Shown here: one piece after another, positions 7,123-15,187 of the stretch
Numbering within the stretch: the first letter of the stretch is position 1
Layout of the letters: every line of letters begins with the position of its first letter
Assembly (NCBI GenBank): GCA_005786775.1
Contig: SYDD01000371.1
Coordinates: 1 to 37,765 of the forward strand
Direction: 5' to 3'
Length of the DNA stretch: 37,765 nt
Source of the DNA: Opitutaceae bacterium
GTDB lineage: Bacteria > Verrucomicrobiota > Verrucomicrobiia > Opitutales > Opitutaceae
Program-made: the position numbers and the translations under genes
Notes under the pieces: model-generated
The model's database searches: none
What the model was told of the DNA's origin: nothing
What the model saw: the letters and a program-made list of their open reading frames with translations, nothing else

Positions 7123-9561
7123 ATGAACCACCCAAGCCAACGCTATGCTCCGCTTCCGGCGGGCCTCCTCCTCGCCGGCCTGCTTCCCTTTACCGCCCCC
7201 GCGCAGACCACCCCTGCCCCCGCCGCCGTCGACCGCGCCACCGTCACCGTGACCAAGCCGGAGGCGAAAGAGGAGGTGATCCAGCAGGAAAAGGTGGTCG
7301 TGACCTCGTTCAAGCGGGCCCTTGAGGCGTACAAGGTCCCGATCAACGTCAGCGTCCTGTCGGAGGACGCGCTGCGGGAGTACAACATCACGGACATCAA
7401 GCGGCTGATGGCGGAGAGCGAGGCCATCAACGCACCCCTCAGCGGCGCGCGCTTCGCGGACAATGTGACGGTGCGCGGGCTCAACACGGGGAATGCCAAC
7501 GCCAACAACCTAGAGCAGTTCGTGCGCTCCACCCTGTCCTACTATCTCGATGACACCCCGCTGCCGAATATCGGGTTCCGGATCAAGGATGTGGCGCGCG
7601 CCGAGACCCTGATCGGCCCGCAGGGGACGCTGTACGGCGCGGGGGCGCTGGGCGGCACGATCCGCTACATCAGCAACCAGCCGCGCTTCGGGAAGTTCGA
7701 GGGGCGCATCACAGGCACCGTCTCCGAGACCAAGCACGGCGGCCTTTCGTTTGATGCGGACACCACGATCAACGTGCCGCTCGCCCCGAACCTCGCGCTG
7801 CGGGTCTCGCTCTCCCACCTCGACGAGGCCGGGTTTACCGACCGGGTCGTCTCGCGTCCGTGGGCGCCGACGCCGGCCTGGATCGGCACGCCCAACGCGG
7901 GGCAGCAGCGCTATGCTGAGGATGACTGGCAGAAGGTCACCGGCGGGCGGGCCACGCTCCGCTGGAAGGCCACCCCCAGCCTCACCCTGAGCGTCTCCCA
8001 CGCGGAGCAGGCGCAGGACGCCCACGGTACCTCGGGCACGCAGCTCTTCCCGATCGCGCGGAATCCCGAGCCGGGAGCGCCGACGCCCCTCGCCACCCGC
8101 CAGGTGTTCAATGACCACACCATCATTTCCCCCAACGAGGAATTCGCGGACCGGCGCATCCGGATGGACTCGCTGGATCTCGACTGGGACCTGGGCTTCG
8201 CGCGCCTGGTCTCGTCGACGGGCGGCTACACGGACCGGAAGCTGGGCCAGGCCGACTACACCGCGGCCGGGAACACCTACTACAACTACATCAGTCCGCA
8301 GCTGAACATCAACAACGCCGCCTTCAACGGCCGCCCCGCGTTCATCACCTTTGACAATTACCACCGCGGGCTCGTGCACGAGACGCGGCTGAGCTCGAAG
8401 GACGCTGACGGTCCGGTCAGCTGGATCACCGGGCTGTTCTACACCAAGACCCGGCGCAGCCTGCGCTTCAGCGAGTACGTCCCGGGCCTGGACACCGCCG
8501 GGGCGCGTTTCGTGGTCGCGGACCCGACGCGTCGGAACAACGAGGGCTACCGCGAGAACCTGCAGTCCGACTACCAGGAGCGCGCGCTATTCGGGGAGGC
8601 GAACTTCCGGATCTCCCGCCGGTGGAATGTGACCGCCGGCCTGCGCAGCTTCAGCTACGAGGATGACGGTCTTTCCAACATCCGTGACTACACCGGACCG
8701 ACGAGCCGCCTCACCGAGCGCACCGAGTCCCAGAAGGGCCGGACCTACTTCAAGCTGAACTCCTCCTACCAGTTCTCGGACCAGCTGCTTGGCTATGCCA
8801 CCTTCTCCCAGGGTTACCGGCGCGGCGGGGCGAACGGGTTCCGCGACTACGCGGGTAAGGTCGTCAGTCCGCAGGCCCGCGCCTACGAGCCCGATTCGGT
8901 GGACAACTTCGAGGGCGGACTGAAGGGATACCTCCTGAAGGGTGACCTTTACGTCCAGACGGCGGTCTACGAGATGCGGTGGAAGAACCCTCAGGTGGGC
9001 TTCAGCCAGACGATCGACGACCTCTTCCCGATCAACGGCCTGGTCAACGGGGGCGACATCCGTTCCCGCGGCCTCGAGGCGGCCTTCCGTTACCGGATCA
9101 ACCGCCAGTGGAGTATCAACTACAAGACCTCGACCACGAGCGCGCGATTTATGGAGCGGCGCGTGGTCCCGCTCTACACCGTGCCCAGCGGGGAGGATCT
9201 GGTCACGACCGCAGGGCTCTCCACCTGGGGCGCACCCAAGTGGAAGCACTTCGCCGGTCTGCGCTTCTCGACGCCGCTGCGGGAGGGACTCCAGCTGACG
9301 GCCTCCCTGCGGATGCGCCGCGTGGACAAGCTGCAGTGGAGCAACGCGACCAACAACCTCTACCCGGCCTACACGAAGTACGATGCCAACGTGGGGCTTT
9401 ACCGGGACAAGTGGGACCTCTCGCTGTGGGTGGACAACCTGACGAACAACCGGGCGCTGGTCTCGAACAACGCGGGCACGAGCCAGAGCGGACAGCTGGG
9501 CTCGCGGGCGATCTACCTCCCGCCGATCACGATCGGCACGACGGTGTCCTACCGCTGGTGA
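7123..9561 (+). CDS. TonB-dependent outer-membrane receptor
   Basis: A protein of 812 residues with a signal peptide (about 1-27, ending APA-Q). A short linker leads to a TonB-box-like segment (EKVVVTSFKR, about 60) and a plug domain (about 65-180) with VRGLNTGN and the RAETLIGPQGTLYGAGALGGTIRY-type consensus. A 22-strand barrel follows, and the protein ends in an aromatic residue (YRW), as expected for BAM-dependent insertion. It resembles iron-complex and other nutrient receptors powered by TonB-ExbBD; the substrate cannot be told from sequence. No exbB, exbD, tonB or ABC genes are adjacent. The reading frame is intact, unlike the second receptor at 33785-36195. Confidence 0.93.
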   Translation: MNHPSQRYAPLPAGLLLAGLLPFTAPAQTTPAPAAVDRATVTVTKPEAKEEVIQQEKVVVTSFKRALEAYKVPINVSVLSEDALREYNITDIKRLMAESEAINAPLSGARFADNVTVRGLNTGNANANNLEQFVRSTLSYYLDDTPLPNIGFRIKDVARAETLIGPQGTLYGAGALGGTIRYISNQPRFGKFEGRITGTVSETKHGGLSFDADTTINVPLAPNLALRVSLSHLDEAGFTDRVVSRPWAPTPAWIGTPNAGQQRYAEDDWQKVTGGRATLRWKATPSLTLSVSHAEQAQDAHGTSGTQLFPIARNPEPGAPTPLATRQVFNDHTIISPNEEFADRRIRMDSLDLDWDLGFARLVSSTGGYTDRKLGQADYTAAGNTYYNYISPQLNINNAAFNGRPAFITFDNYHRGLVHETRLSSKDADGPVSWITGLFYTKTRRSLRFSEYVPGLDTAGARFVVADPTRRNNEGYRENLQSDYQERALFGEANFRISRRWNVTAGLRSFSYEDDGLSNIRDYTGPTSRLTERTESQKGRTYFKLNSSYQFSDQLLGYATFSQGYRRGGANGFRDYAGKVVSPQARAYEPDSVDNFEGGLKGYLLKGDLYVQTAVYEMRWKNPQVGFSQTIDDLFPINGLVNGGDIRSRGLEAAFRYRINRQWSINYKTSTTSARFMERRVVPLYTVPSGEDLVTTAGLSTWGAPKWKHFAGLRFSTPLREGLQLTASLRMRRVDKLQWSNATNNLYPAYTKYDANVGLYRDKWDLSLWVDNLTNNRALVSNNAGTSQSGQLGSRAIYLPPITIGTTVSYRW

Positions 9562-9677
9562 GTGCGCAAGAGGACGGCCCGTCCCCGGCAGGGTCGCGGG
9601 CTGGAGCAGGGCAGGCGCGGAGATTGCTTTCCAAGCGACCCGCTTCCAGCAAGACCTGTCCCGAACCCTGCTGCGCC

Positions 9678-10268
9678 TTGCTCATTCCCCGAGCCCACCT
9701 CGCTTGCCTCTTGGCCGGACTGACGGCCGGATGCCCTCTGCAGGCACAAAGCACGCCGCAATCGCCGGAGGCCGATTGGAGCGTCGAGTCCGGCGTGATC
9801 TGGCAGGTGGGGAAGCTCACGCCGCTGGCGTACACCCTGCTGCCAACCCAGTTGTCCTGGCGCTCGGGGGAGATCCGGGGCCATGATCTCGGGGACGGAT
9901 CGCGGCTGGTGCTCCGGCACCGCTTGACCTTCTTCGCCACGGCAATCCTGAAGGGTCCCGAATCGTCTTATTCCGGAGTCGCCGCCTCCCCCTCCCTTGA
10001 GTGGTGGAATCCCGCGCGCACCCGCTCGTGGTACCTCGGGGCGGGGGGGGGCGCCGGCGCGATCGATTCCCGCGGGGTTCCAGGAGGCCAGGGTCAGGAT
10101 TTTACCCTGAACTGGTTCGTCCGCGCCGGCGCGGAGTGGAGCCCCGCAGCCTATGGCCGCGTCTTCGCCGGCGTCTTTTTCCAGCATCTCTCCAACGGGG
10201 GCCAAACGGATCCGAACCCGGGCATAGACGCCCTCGGCTTCACCCTCGGCTTTTCCTGGCGGCAGTGA
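9678..10268 (+). CDS. PagL-like lipid A 3-O-deacylase (outer membrane)
   Basis: A protein of 196 residues if it starts at TTG 9678; an in-frame TTG at 9624 is an alternative, and no ATG is available. A signal peptide (about 1-24) precedes an eight-strand barrel-like protein. The C-terminal FQHLSNGGQ...GID segment matches the PagL signature: His170, Ser172 and Asn173 sit where the catalytic His, Ser and oxyanion Asn belong. The third catalytic residue, Glu 14 places after the His in Pseudomonas PagL, is Asp184 here. PagL removes the 3-O acyl chain from lipid A in the outer membrane. The gene follows the receptor in the same direction after 116 bases. Family membership is likely; retained activity is uncertain. 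Confidence 0.75.
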   Translation: MLIPRAHLACLLAGLTAGCPLQAQSTPQSPEADWSVESGVIWQVGKLTPLAYTLLPTQLSWRSGEIRGHDLGDGSRLVLRHRLTFFATAILKGPESSYSGVAASPSLEWWNPARTRSWYLGAGGGAGAIDSRGVPGGQGQDFTLNWFVRAGAEWSPAAYGRVFAGVFFQHLSNGGQTDPNPGIDALGFTLGFSWRQ

Positions 10269-10319
10269 GGGGCCCCCAACGAGCGGCCCGGGGCGGACGC
10301 TCGCGGCGGCAGCGCTGGC

Positions 10320-11558
10320 TCAGGTCCGGCGGTAAGACCAGTTGAACATCGGAACCGCCATCAGGGTCGTGAAAATCGCCATGAACACCATCACCGTGAA
10401 AAAGGTGGGGGTGATGATCCCCTGCTCCAGCCCGATGTTGAGGATGATGAGCTCCATGAGACCGCGTGCATTCATCAGGGACCCGATCCCCATCGCCTCG
10501 CGATGGTTTTCCCCGCACGCCCGCGCGGCGACATAGCAGGCTCCGGCCTTGCCGAGGACGGCGACTGCAAGGGCGAGGAGCGAGATCCCCAGCAGACCAG
10601 CGTCACCGACCAGATCAAAGCGCGTATTCAGCCCGGAATAAACGAAGAACAGCGGGAGCAGCAGCCAGGTTGTGAGCGGTTCAACCCACGCCCGGAGGGA
10701 ATCCGAAAAGGCCCCGCGGGGGACCGCCACGCCGAGAAAGAAGGCCCCGAAAACCGCATAGAGGCCGATGGTGTCCGTGTACCAACAGGCCAACATCAGG
10801 ATCACCAGCACCCAGCCGAAGGCGAAACGCTCGGCGGACTGGTTTCTCGCAGCAAAGGTGGCCAGACCGGCCAGCGCCCTCCGTCCCAGTGTGAAAACCA
10901 ACAGCAGGAAAATGCCACTGCCGACGACCGCCTTGGCCGCGATCCAGGGATCGCCCTTGAGGCTGGCGAGCACCAGCGCGAGGATGCCCCACGCGGCGGC
11001 GTCATCGATCGCGGCGGCCGCGATCGCCAAGGCCCCCACCGTGGTACCGGTCAGCCCTCGCTCGACAATGATGCGCGCCAGCATCGGGAACGCGGTGATC
11101 GCCATCGCCGCGCCGACGAACGGTCCCGCCTGGAGCGCGGTCACCCCGGGACCGAAGAAACCCTCCCGGCCCAGCAGGAAGAGTCCCAGGCCGCAACCAA
11201 GCGCGAAGGGCACCAGAATGCCGGAAGCCGAGATCGCCGCCGCGCTCCGCACCCGCGCGCAGATCAATTCGATCCGGAATTCCAGCCCGACGGTGAACAT
11301 GTAGAGCGCCAGTCCCAACTGCGCCCCCGCGAACAGGATCGGCCGGGACTCTGCGGGGAAAACCGCCGCCTGCAGCGAGGGCAGGAAATAGCCGAACAGC
11401 GAGGGGCCCAGCACCACCCCCGCGATCATTTCTCCGACCACGGGCGGCTGCCCGAGGCGCGCCGCCGCCATCCCCACCAATCGACAACAGGCGAGCACCG
11501 CGGCCAATTGGAGAAAGAAGCGGACCGAAAGCTCGAACGGGGTCATGATTCCGGGCAT
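10320..11558 (-). CDS. CPA2-family monovalent cation/proton antiporter
   Basis: About 412 residues with ATG at 11558 (MPGIM); a second ATG at 11546 (MTPFE) is equally possible. It is almost wholly hydrophobic, with about 12 membrane helices. The segment PPVVGEMIAGVVLGPSLFG near the N-terminus is the Na_H_Exchanger consensus, and IDDAAAW in the middle carries the paired Asp of the ion-binding site of electrogenic CPA2 exchangers such as NapA. There is no C-terminal TrkA-N nucleotide-binding domain, so it is not a full KefB/KefC. It would exchange Na+ or K+ for protons across the inner membrane. It is divergent from the chorismatase-like gene, with 89 bases between, and is probably not part of the pigment locus. 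Confidence 0.88.
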   Translation of the reverse strand: MPGIMTPFELSVRFFLQLAAVLACCRLVGMAAARLGQPPVVGEMIAGVVLGPSLFGYFLPSLQAAVFPAESRPILFAGAQLGLALYMFTVGLEFRIELICARVRSAAAISASGILVPFALGCGLGLFLLGREGFFGPGVTALQAGPFVGAAMAITAFPMLARIIVERGLTGTTVGALAIAAAAIDDAAAWGILALVLASLKGDPWIAAKAVVGSGIFLLLVFTLGRRALAGLATFAARNQSAERFAFGWVLVILMLACWYTDTIGLYAVFGAFFLGVAVPRGAFSDSLRAWVEPLTTWLLLPLFFVYSGLNTRFDLVGDAGLLGISLLALAVAVLGKAGACYVAARACGENHREAMGIGSLMNARGLMELIILNIGLEQGIITPTFFTVMVFMAIFTTLMAVPMFNWSYRRT

Positions 11559-11647
11559 AGCTGCCCGAATACGCCCTCGGGACAAGGCGTAAGTCTTGCG
11601 CATTGACTCACGTGCGGGCGCCCGCTCGTCTGCGCAAAGCGACCCTG

Positions 11648-12583
11648 ATGATGGCCCCAATCGCAACCGGCGAACCCACCAAGCTGCGGGTGATCTTCGA
11701 CTCCCGTCCCGGTCCCGCGGACCCGGAGGCCCCGAGGATCCCCGCGCGGTGCTTGGCGGGACCGGCGGAGGAGTTGATCTTTCCCGAGGCCGTCGCGGTG
11801 GAAACCAATCCCCGACTCCGGCTATTCCGGGCAGGCGAGTTTCTGGTCGGCCATGCCAGCGAGCCCTTTTCGCGGACCGAGCTGTCCCGGGCTTCGAAAA
11901 CCCTGTACCGGAGGATACTCGCGGCCTGCCGGGGGCGGCATCTGGTTCGCCTCTGGAATTACGTCCCGGACATCAATGGCAGCGCGGGCGGCCTCGAGCA
12001 TTACCGGGCCTTTTGCGAGGGCAGATCCTTCGCGTTCGAGGAGGAGTTCGGTCAGGGCTTCCGGCCCAAGCTGCCCGCGGCCTCCGCGGTGGGCAGCGAA
12101 GGCGACCAGCTCAACGTGATTTTCGCGGCAGTGGACCGGAAACCCGAGCACTTTGAGAATCCCGAACAGGTGCCCGCCTACCTCTATCCGGCCGAGCACG
12201 GTCCCCGTTCGCCGAGTTTCGCCCGTGCCACGGTCGCCGAGGTGGGCGGGGCGAAGTGGGCCTTCATCTCGGGAACGGCTGCCATCAAAGGGCACCGGAC
12301 GTGTTTTCCCGATCAGCTCCTGCCCCAAATCGATTGCACGCTGGAAAACCTGCGGCTGATCTCGAAAGCGAGCGGGTGGGGCGAGGATCTGGGTGCCGCC
12401 GCGGGAGCCACCCGCCATTTCAAGGTCTACCTCCGGCAGCCAAACGACCTCGGGACGACCAGGGATGTCCTGCACCGTCTCCTCGTGCGCCCCGCGGACC
12501 GGGTCACGTACCTGCATGCCGACATCTGCCGGGCGGAGCTGACCGTGGAGATTGAGGCCACCTTGGTAGGGAGCCCGATCTGA
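11648..12583 (+). CDS. Chorismatase-family protein (FkbO/Hyg5/XanB2-like)
   Basis: A protein of 311 residues with ATG at 11648 (a second ATG is at 11651). The C-terminal half has the YjgF-like repeat pattern of chorismatases: WNYVPDIN, a FISGTAAIKGHRT segment, TLENLRLI, KVYLRQP and a terminal ADICRAELTVEIEA, where the last Glu matches the catalytic Glu of the family as I recall it. Chorismatases hydrolyse chorismate to a dihydrodiol or to 3- or 4-hydroxybenzoate plus pyruvate. In xanthomonadin biosynthesis XanB2 supplies the hydroxybenzoate starter. Beside a type II polyketide locus with an AMP ligase, the same role is the natural inference. It is on the opposite strand to the main operon, and which subtype it is cannot be settled by eye. 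Confidence 0.8.
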   Translation: MMAPIATGEPTKLRVIFDSRPGPADPEAPRIPARCLAGPAEELIFPEAVAVETNPRLRLFRAGEFLVGHASEPFSRTELSRASKTLYRRILAACRGRHLVRLWNYVPDINGSAGGLEHYRAFCEGRSFAFEEEFGQGFRPKLPAASAVGSEGDQLNVIFAAVDRKPEHFENPEQVPAYLYPAEHGPRSPSFARATVAEVGGAKWAFISGTAAIKGHRTCFPDQLLPQIDCTLENLRLISKASGWGEDLGAAAGATRHFKVYLRQPNDLGTTRDVLHRLLVRPADRVTYLHADICRAELTVEIEATLVGSPI

Positions 12584-12804
12584 GCGGCAAGCCGGGGGGC
12601 ATTCGGGAATTCAAATGCCGGGCGCCGCCCGACACGACGGCGGAAGCGGAGACGTCGCGGGCAAAACTGACCTAAACCGCCTGGCGAACTTCCGCCTCCA
12701 GAGACGCTTGCCTGAACCCAGGCGGGCGTAGAGGCTGTCGCGTGACGGCCTCCCCTTGATCGCATGACAGGGTGTACAAGCAGGGATCCGCGCTGACTCC
12801 GCTC

Positions 12805-13794
12805 ATGACAGGAATAGGGCTCCTCACTTTTGTGACTTTCTTTACGAACGTTATCGGAGTCCTAGCGCGTGGAGTCGCCTCTCGACTCCCCCTCCTCCTT
12901 CTGGCCGGCCTGCTCGCCTGCTTCGGCTTGTCCGGTTGTGTCGTTCTGCGCGTCGCGCCCTTTCCGGTGCTCCCCGTGGACGGGTCGGCGGAGGACGGCA
13001 ACTCAGCGCGGATGATCTTCGAACGCTGCCTGGCCGCACATGGAGGCGACCTGCGGCGGCATCCCGGTGACCTCAATCTGGCCACGGACGGCCACTGGTT
13101 CGCGCTGATCCAACGCATCCAACCCCTGGTGACCGATTCCGCGTTCCGCGTCCGGTCCGAGGAACGCTATCGCCCTGCGGAGGGACTCTATGTGGTGCGG
13201 CACACCGGACCCTCGGGGGTCAAGCAGGTGGTGCGACGGGCGGGCAGGATCGAAGCGGTGCGCTACAACGGGGAATTGGAGCGGGATCCCGCCAAGCTTA
13301 GCGCCACCGCGATGACCAATGACGCCTTTCGGATGTTTCATTTCGGACCGACCTTCTTCCTTGAGCGCGTGAACGCCTGGCGGCCGTTGCCGGAGGCGGC
13401 CGAGGGCGGGCGGCGCTATCACCGCATCATCGGGGCGCTGACGCCCGGGTTCGGCGATGCCGCCGAGGACCGGGTGGTGCTCTGGATCGACTTCGAAACC
13501 TTCCGCCTTTTTCGCGTTCACATGACCCTGAACGGGTTTGAAACGACCAAAGGCGCCCACGTGGACACGACGTTTCTCGACTACCGTGAAGTGGCGGGCT
13601 TCCTGCTCCCCACCCGTTTCCACGAGCGCGTCCTCGGGCCCCTGCACCTGGATGCACACACCTGGTGGACCACCGGACTGGATCATGATCGCGGCTGGGA
13701 GGCGGCCCAGGTGACCGGCGATGCATTCACGGGCGTCGCCGCACCGCCGGCGCGACCCATCGTCCCGGCGAAAGCACCGGCGGGGACGCCCTGA
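12805..13794 (+). CDS. Outer-membrane lipoprotein of the pigment locus
   Basis: About 329 residues from ATG 12805; GTG 12772 and GTG near 12831 are in-frame alternatives. The N-terminus carries a lipoprotein signal ending in the lipobox LSGC (Cys45 in this model). It is preceded by an extra hydrophobic stretch that is unusual and leaves the start open. The mature part is predicted mainly beta. The C-terminal half reads like the LolA/LppX-type fold (LWIDFETFRLFRVHMTLNG, then VDTTFLDYREV and FLLPTRFHERV). It follows the chorismatase-like gene and converges with the AMP ligase, 40 bases apart. A role as outer-membrane receptor or anchor for the exported lipid-pigment, paired with the LolA-like protein at 17674, is inferred from context only. 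Confidence 0.75.
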   Translation: MTGIGLLTFVTFFTNVIGVLARGVASRLPLLLLAGLLACFGLSGCVVLRVAPFPVLPVDGSAEDGNSARMIFERCLAAHGGDLRRHPGDLNLATDGHWFALIQRIQPLVTDSAFRVRSEERYRPAEGLYVVRHTGPSGVKQVVRRAGRIEAVRYNGELERDPAKLSATAMTNDAFRMFHFGPTFFLERVNAWRPLPEAAEGGRRYHRIIGALTPGFGDAAEDRVVLWIDFETFRLFRVHMTLNGFETTKGAHVDTTFLDYREVAGFLLPTRFHERVLGPLHLDAHTWWTTGLDHDRGWEAAQVTGDAFTGVAAPPARPIVPAKAPAGTP

Positions 13795-13834
13795 TCCGAC
13801 CGCGCGGGCGCGCGGGAAGCCGAAGGAGGGCGGG

Positions 13835-15187
13835 CTAGACGGCAGCGCCAGCCAAGAGCTGACGCAGTCGTCCGGTATCCGTCTTGCCACGCGCCGTCAG
13901 AGGGAACTGCGCCAGCACCAGGAAGCGTTTGGGCACTTTCCAGGAGGCCAGCCGAGTCTGGAGATCGCGGCGCAGCTGCCCGCCGGACAAGGAGGTGGCC
14001 ACGATCGCGACGAGGGCGTCGGGGCGGTTCGGCTCGGGAGCCACGAAGGCGTCCTTTACTCCTACGGTGTTCCGGAGGGCGCGCTCCACCTCCGAGAGAT
14101 CGAGCCTTCGTCCGGCAATTTTGACCATTCGCCCAGCCCTGCCCAGCAGCAGGATTTCCCCGTTCGGTTTGCGCCGGGCCCGGTCCGCGGGCCGATGCGC
14201 CCCCACCCCCGCGCGTCCGCGCCGGCGGTTGCCCAAAGTGAGGACCGCGCGACTCGAGACGCTAAACCTGCCCGCGGGCTCCCAGGAAAGGTACACTCCC
14301 GGCAAGGGCAGGCCCACGTTTCCGTCCGAGGTCGCGGCCTCGCCCGCCGGATCGTACGAGATGCCGCCAGTTTCGCTCGAACCGTAAAAGTTGTGCACCC
14401 GTCGGGCGAAGCGCTCATAAAAAGCCTGGGCGACCTCCCGGGCCAAAGGCGAACCCGCGGAAATGACCAACCGGAGCGGGGCCAGCTGGTCCGGCGCCAC
14501 CTCGGCTTCGACCAGGGCGCGGAGGATGGCGGGGACCGCCGGAAACACGGACGGCCGCCAGCGTTCGACGGCGCGCGCGATGGCCTGGGGCAAAGGCGAC
14601 GCCTCGCAGACCACGCCCGTGCCTTGCAGCACCAGAGGAAGCACCAGGTTGCCCATCCCGTAGGAGTGGCCGAATGGAATGATGCCGAGGTTGAGATCGC
14701 GCCCGGTGATCCCCATCCCCCGGCAGATCTGCCGGCCGTCCGCCATCATCTGGGCATCGGTGAAGGGCAGCGCCCGCGGGAGTCCGGTGGAACCCGAGGT
14801 CAATTTGACGAGCCGGCGGCCATCGCGGGCCGGCTTACGCCCGAGGGTCGCCGGGCGCCAGCCCTTGGCCGACCAAAGCCTCGCGGCACCCGCGGTGGCA
14901 GCCAATGCCGCCTGCGCCGCGGGCGGCTCGCCGGCATCGAGGGGCACGATGACCGCATCCGCCTTCAGCAGCCCCAGGAACACGCGCCACCAATCGCCCC
15001 CGTTGGGCTCACACATCGCCACCGGTTGGGCGGCCAGTCCCGCGCCGTGTTCCAGCGCCCAACGGTCCCCCAGAAGATCCAATTGCCGGCGGGTGAATGC
15101 CCCCCCCGCGGCCGGGTCGATCAGGGCGATTGCGTCAGGTGCGGCGCGCACGGTGCGGCGCCAGGCATGCAGGAGGCTGGCGCTCAT
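13835..15187 (-). CDS. AMP-dependent acyl/aryl ligase of the pigment locus
   Basis: A protein of 450 residues, an ANL-superfamily adenylating enzyme. The phosphate loop is SGSTGLP (131-137), the aromatic/ATP motif is FYGSSETGGI (267-276), and the C-terminal catalytic Lys is Lys435 in ARGKTDTGRL. It is somewhat shorter than typical CoA ligases (about 500-550). It probably activates an aryl acid, likely the hydroxybenzoate made by the chorismatase-like protein, and loads it on one of the two ACPs; aryl-polyene and xanthomonadin loci carry a comparable ligase. It is the last gene of the minus-strand operon, and its ATG overlaps the exporter stop by 4 bases. Confidence 0.88.
   Translation of the reverse strand: MSASLLHAWRRTVRAAPDAIALIDPAAGGAFTRRQLDLLGDRWALEHGAGLAAQPVAMCEPNGGDWWRVFLGLLKADAVIVPLDAGEPPAAQAALAATAGAARLWSAKGWRPATLGRKPARDGRRLVKLTSGSTGLPRALPFTDAQMMADGRQICRGMGITGRDLNLGIIPFGHSYGMGNLVLPLVLQGTGVVCEASPLPQAIARAVERWRPSVFPAVPAILRALVEAEVAPDQLAPLRLVISAGSPLAREVAQAFYERFARRVHNFYGSSETGGISYDPAGEAATSDGNVGLPLPGVYLSWEPAGRFSVSSRAVLTLGNRRRGRAGVGAHRPADRARRKPNGEILLLGRAGRMVKIAGRRLDLSEVERALRNTVGVKDAFVAPEPNRPDALVAIVATSLSGGQLRRDLQTRLASWKVPKRFLVLAQFPLTARGKTDTGRLRQLLAGAAV

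Noticed and set aside
6157-7140. A 327-codon minus-strand open frame across the phosphatase end and the gap
   Set aside because: Half lies opposite a clear SpoIIE domain, and the rest has no recognisable composition or domain.
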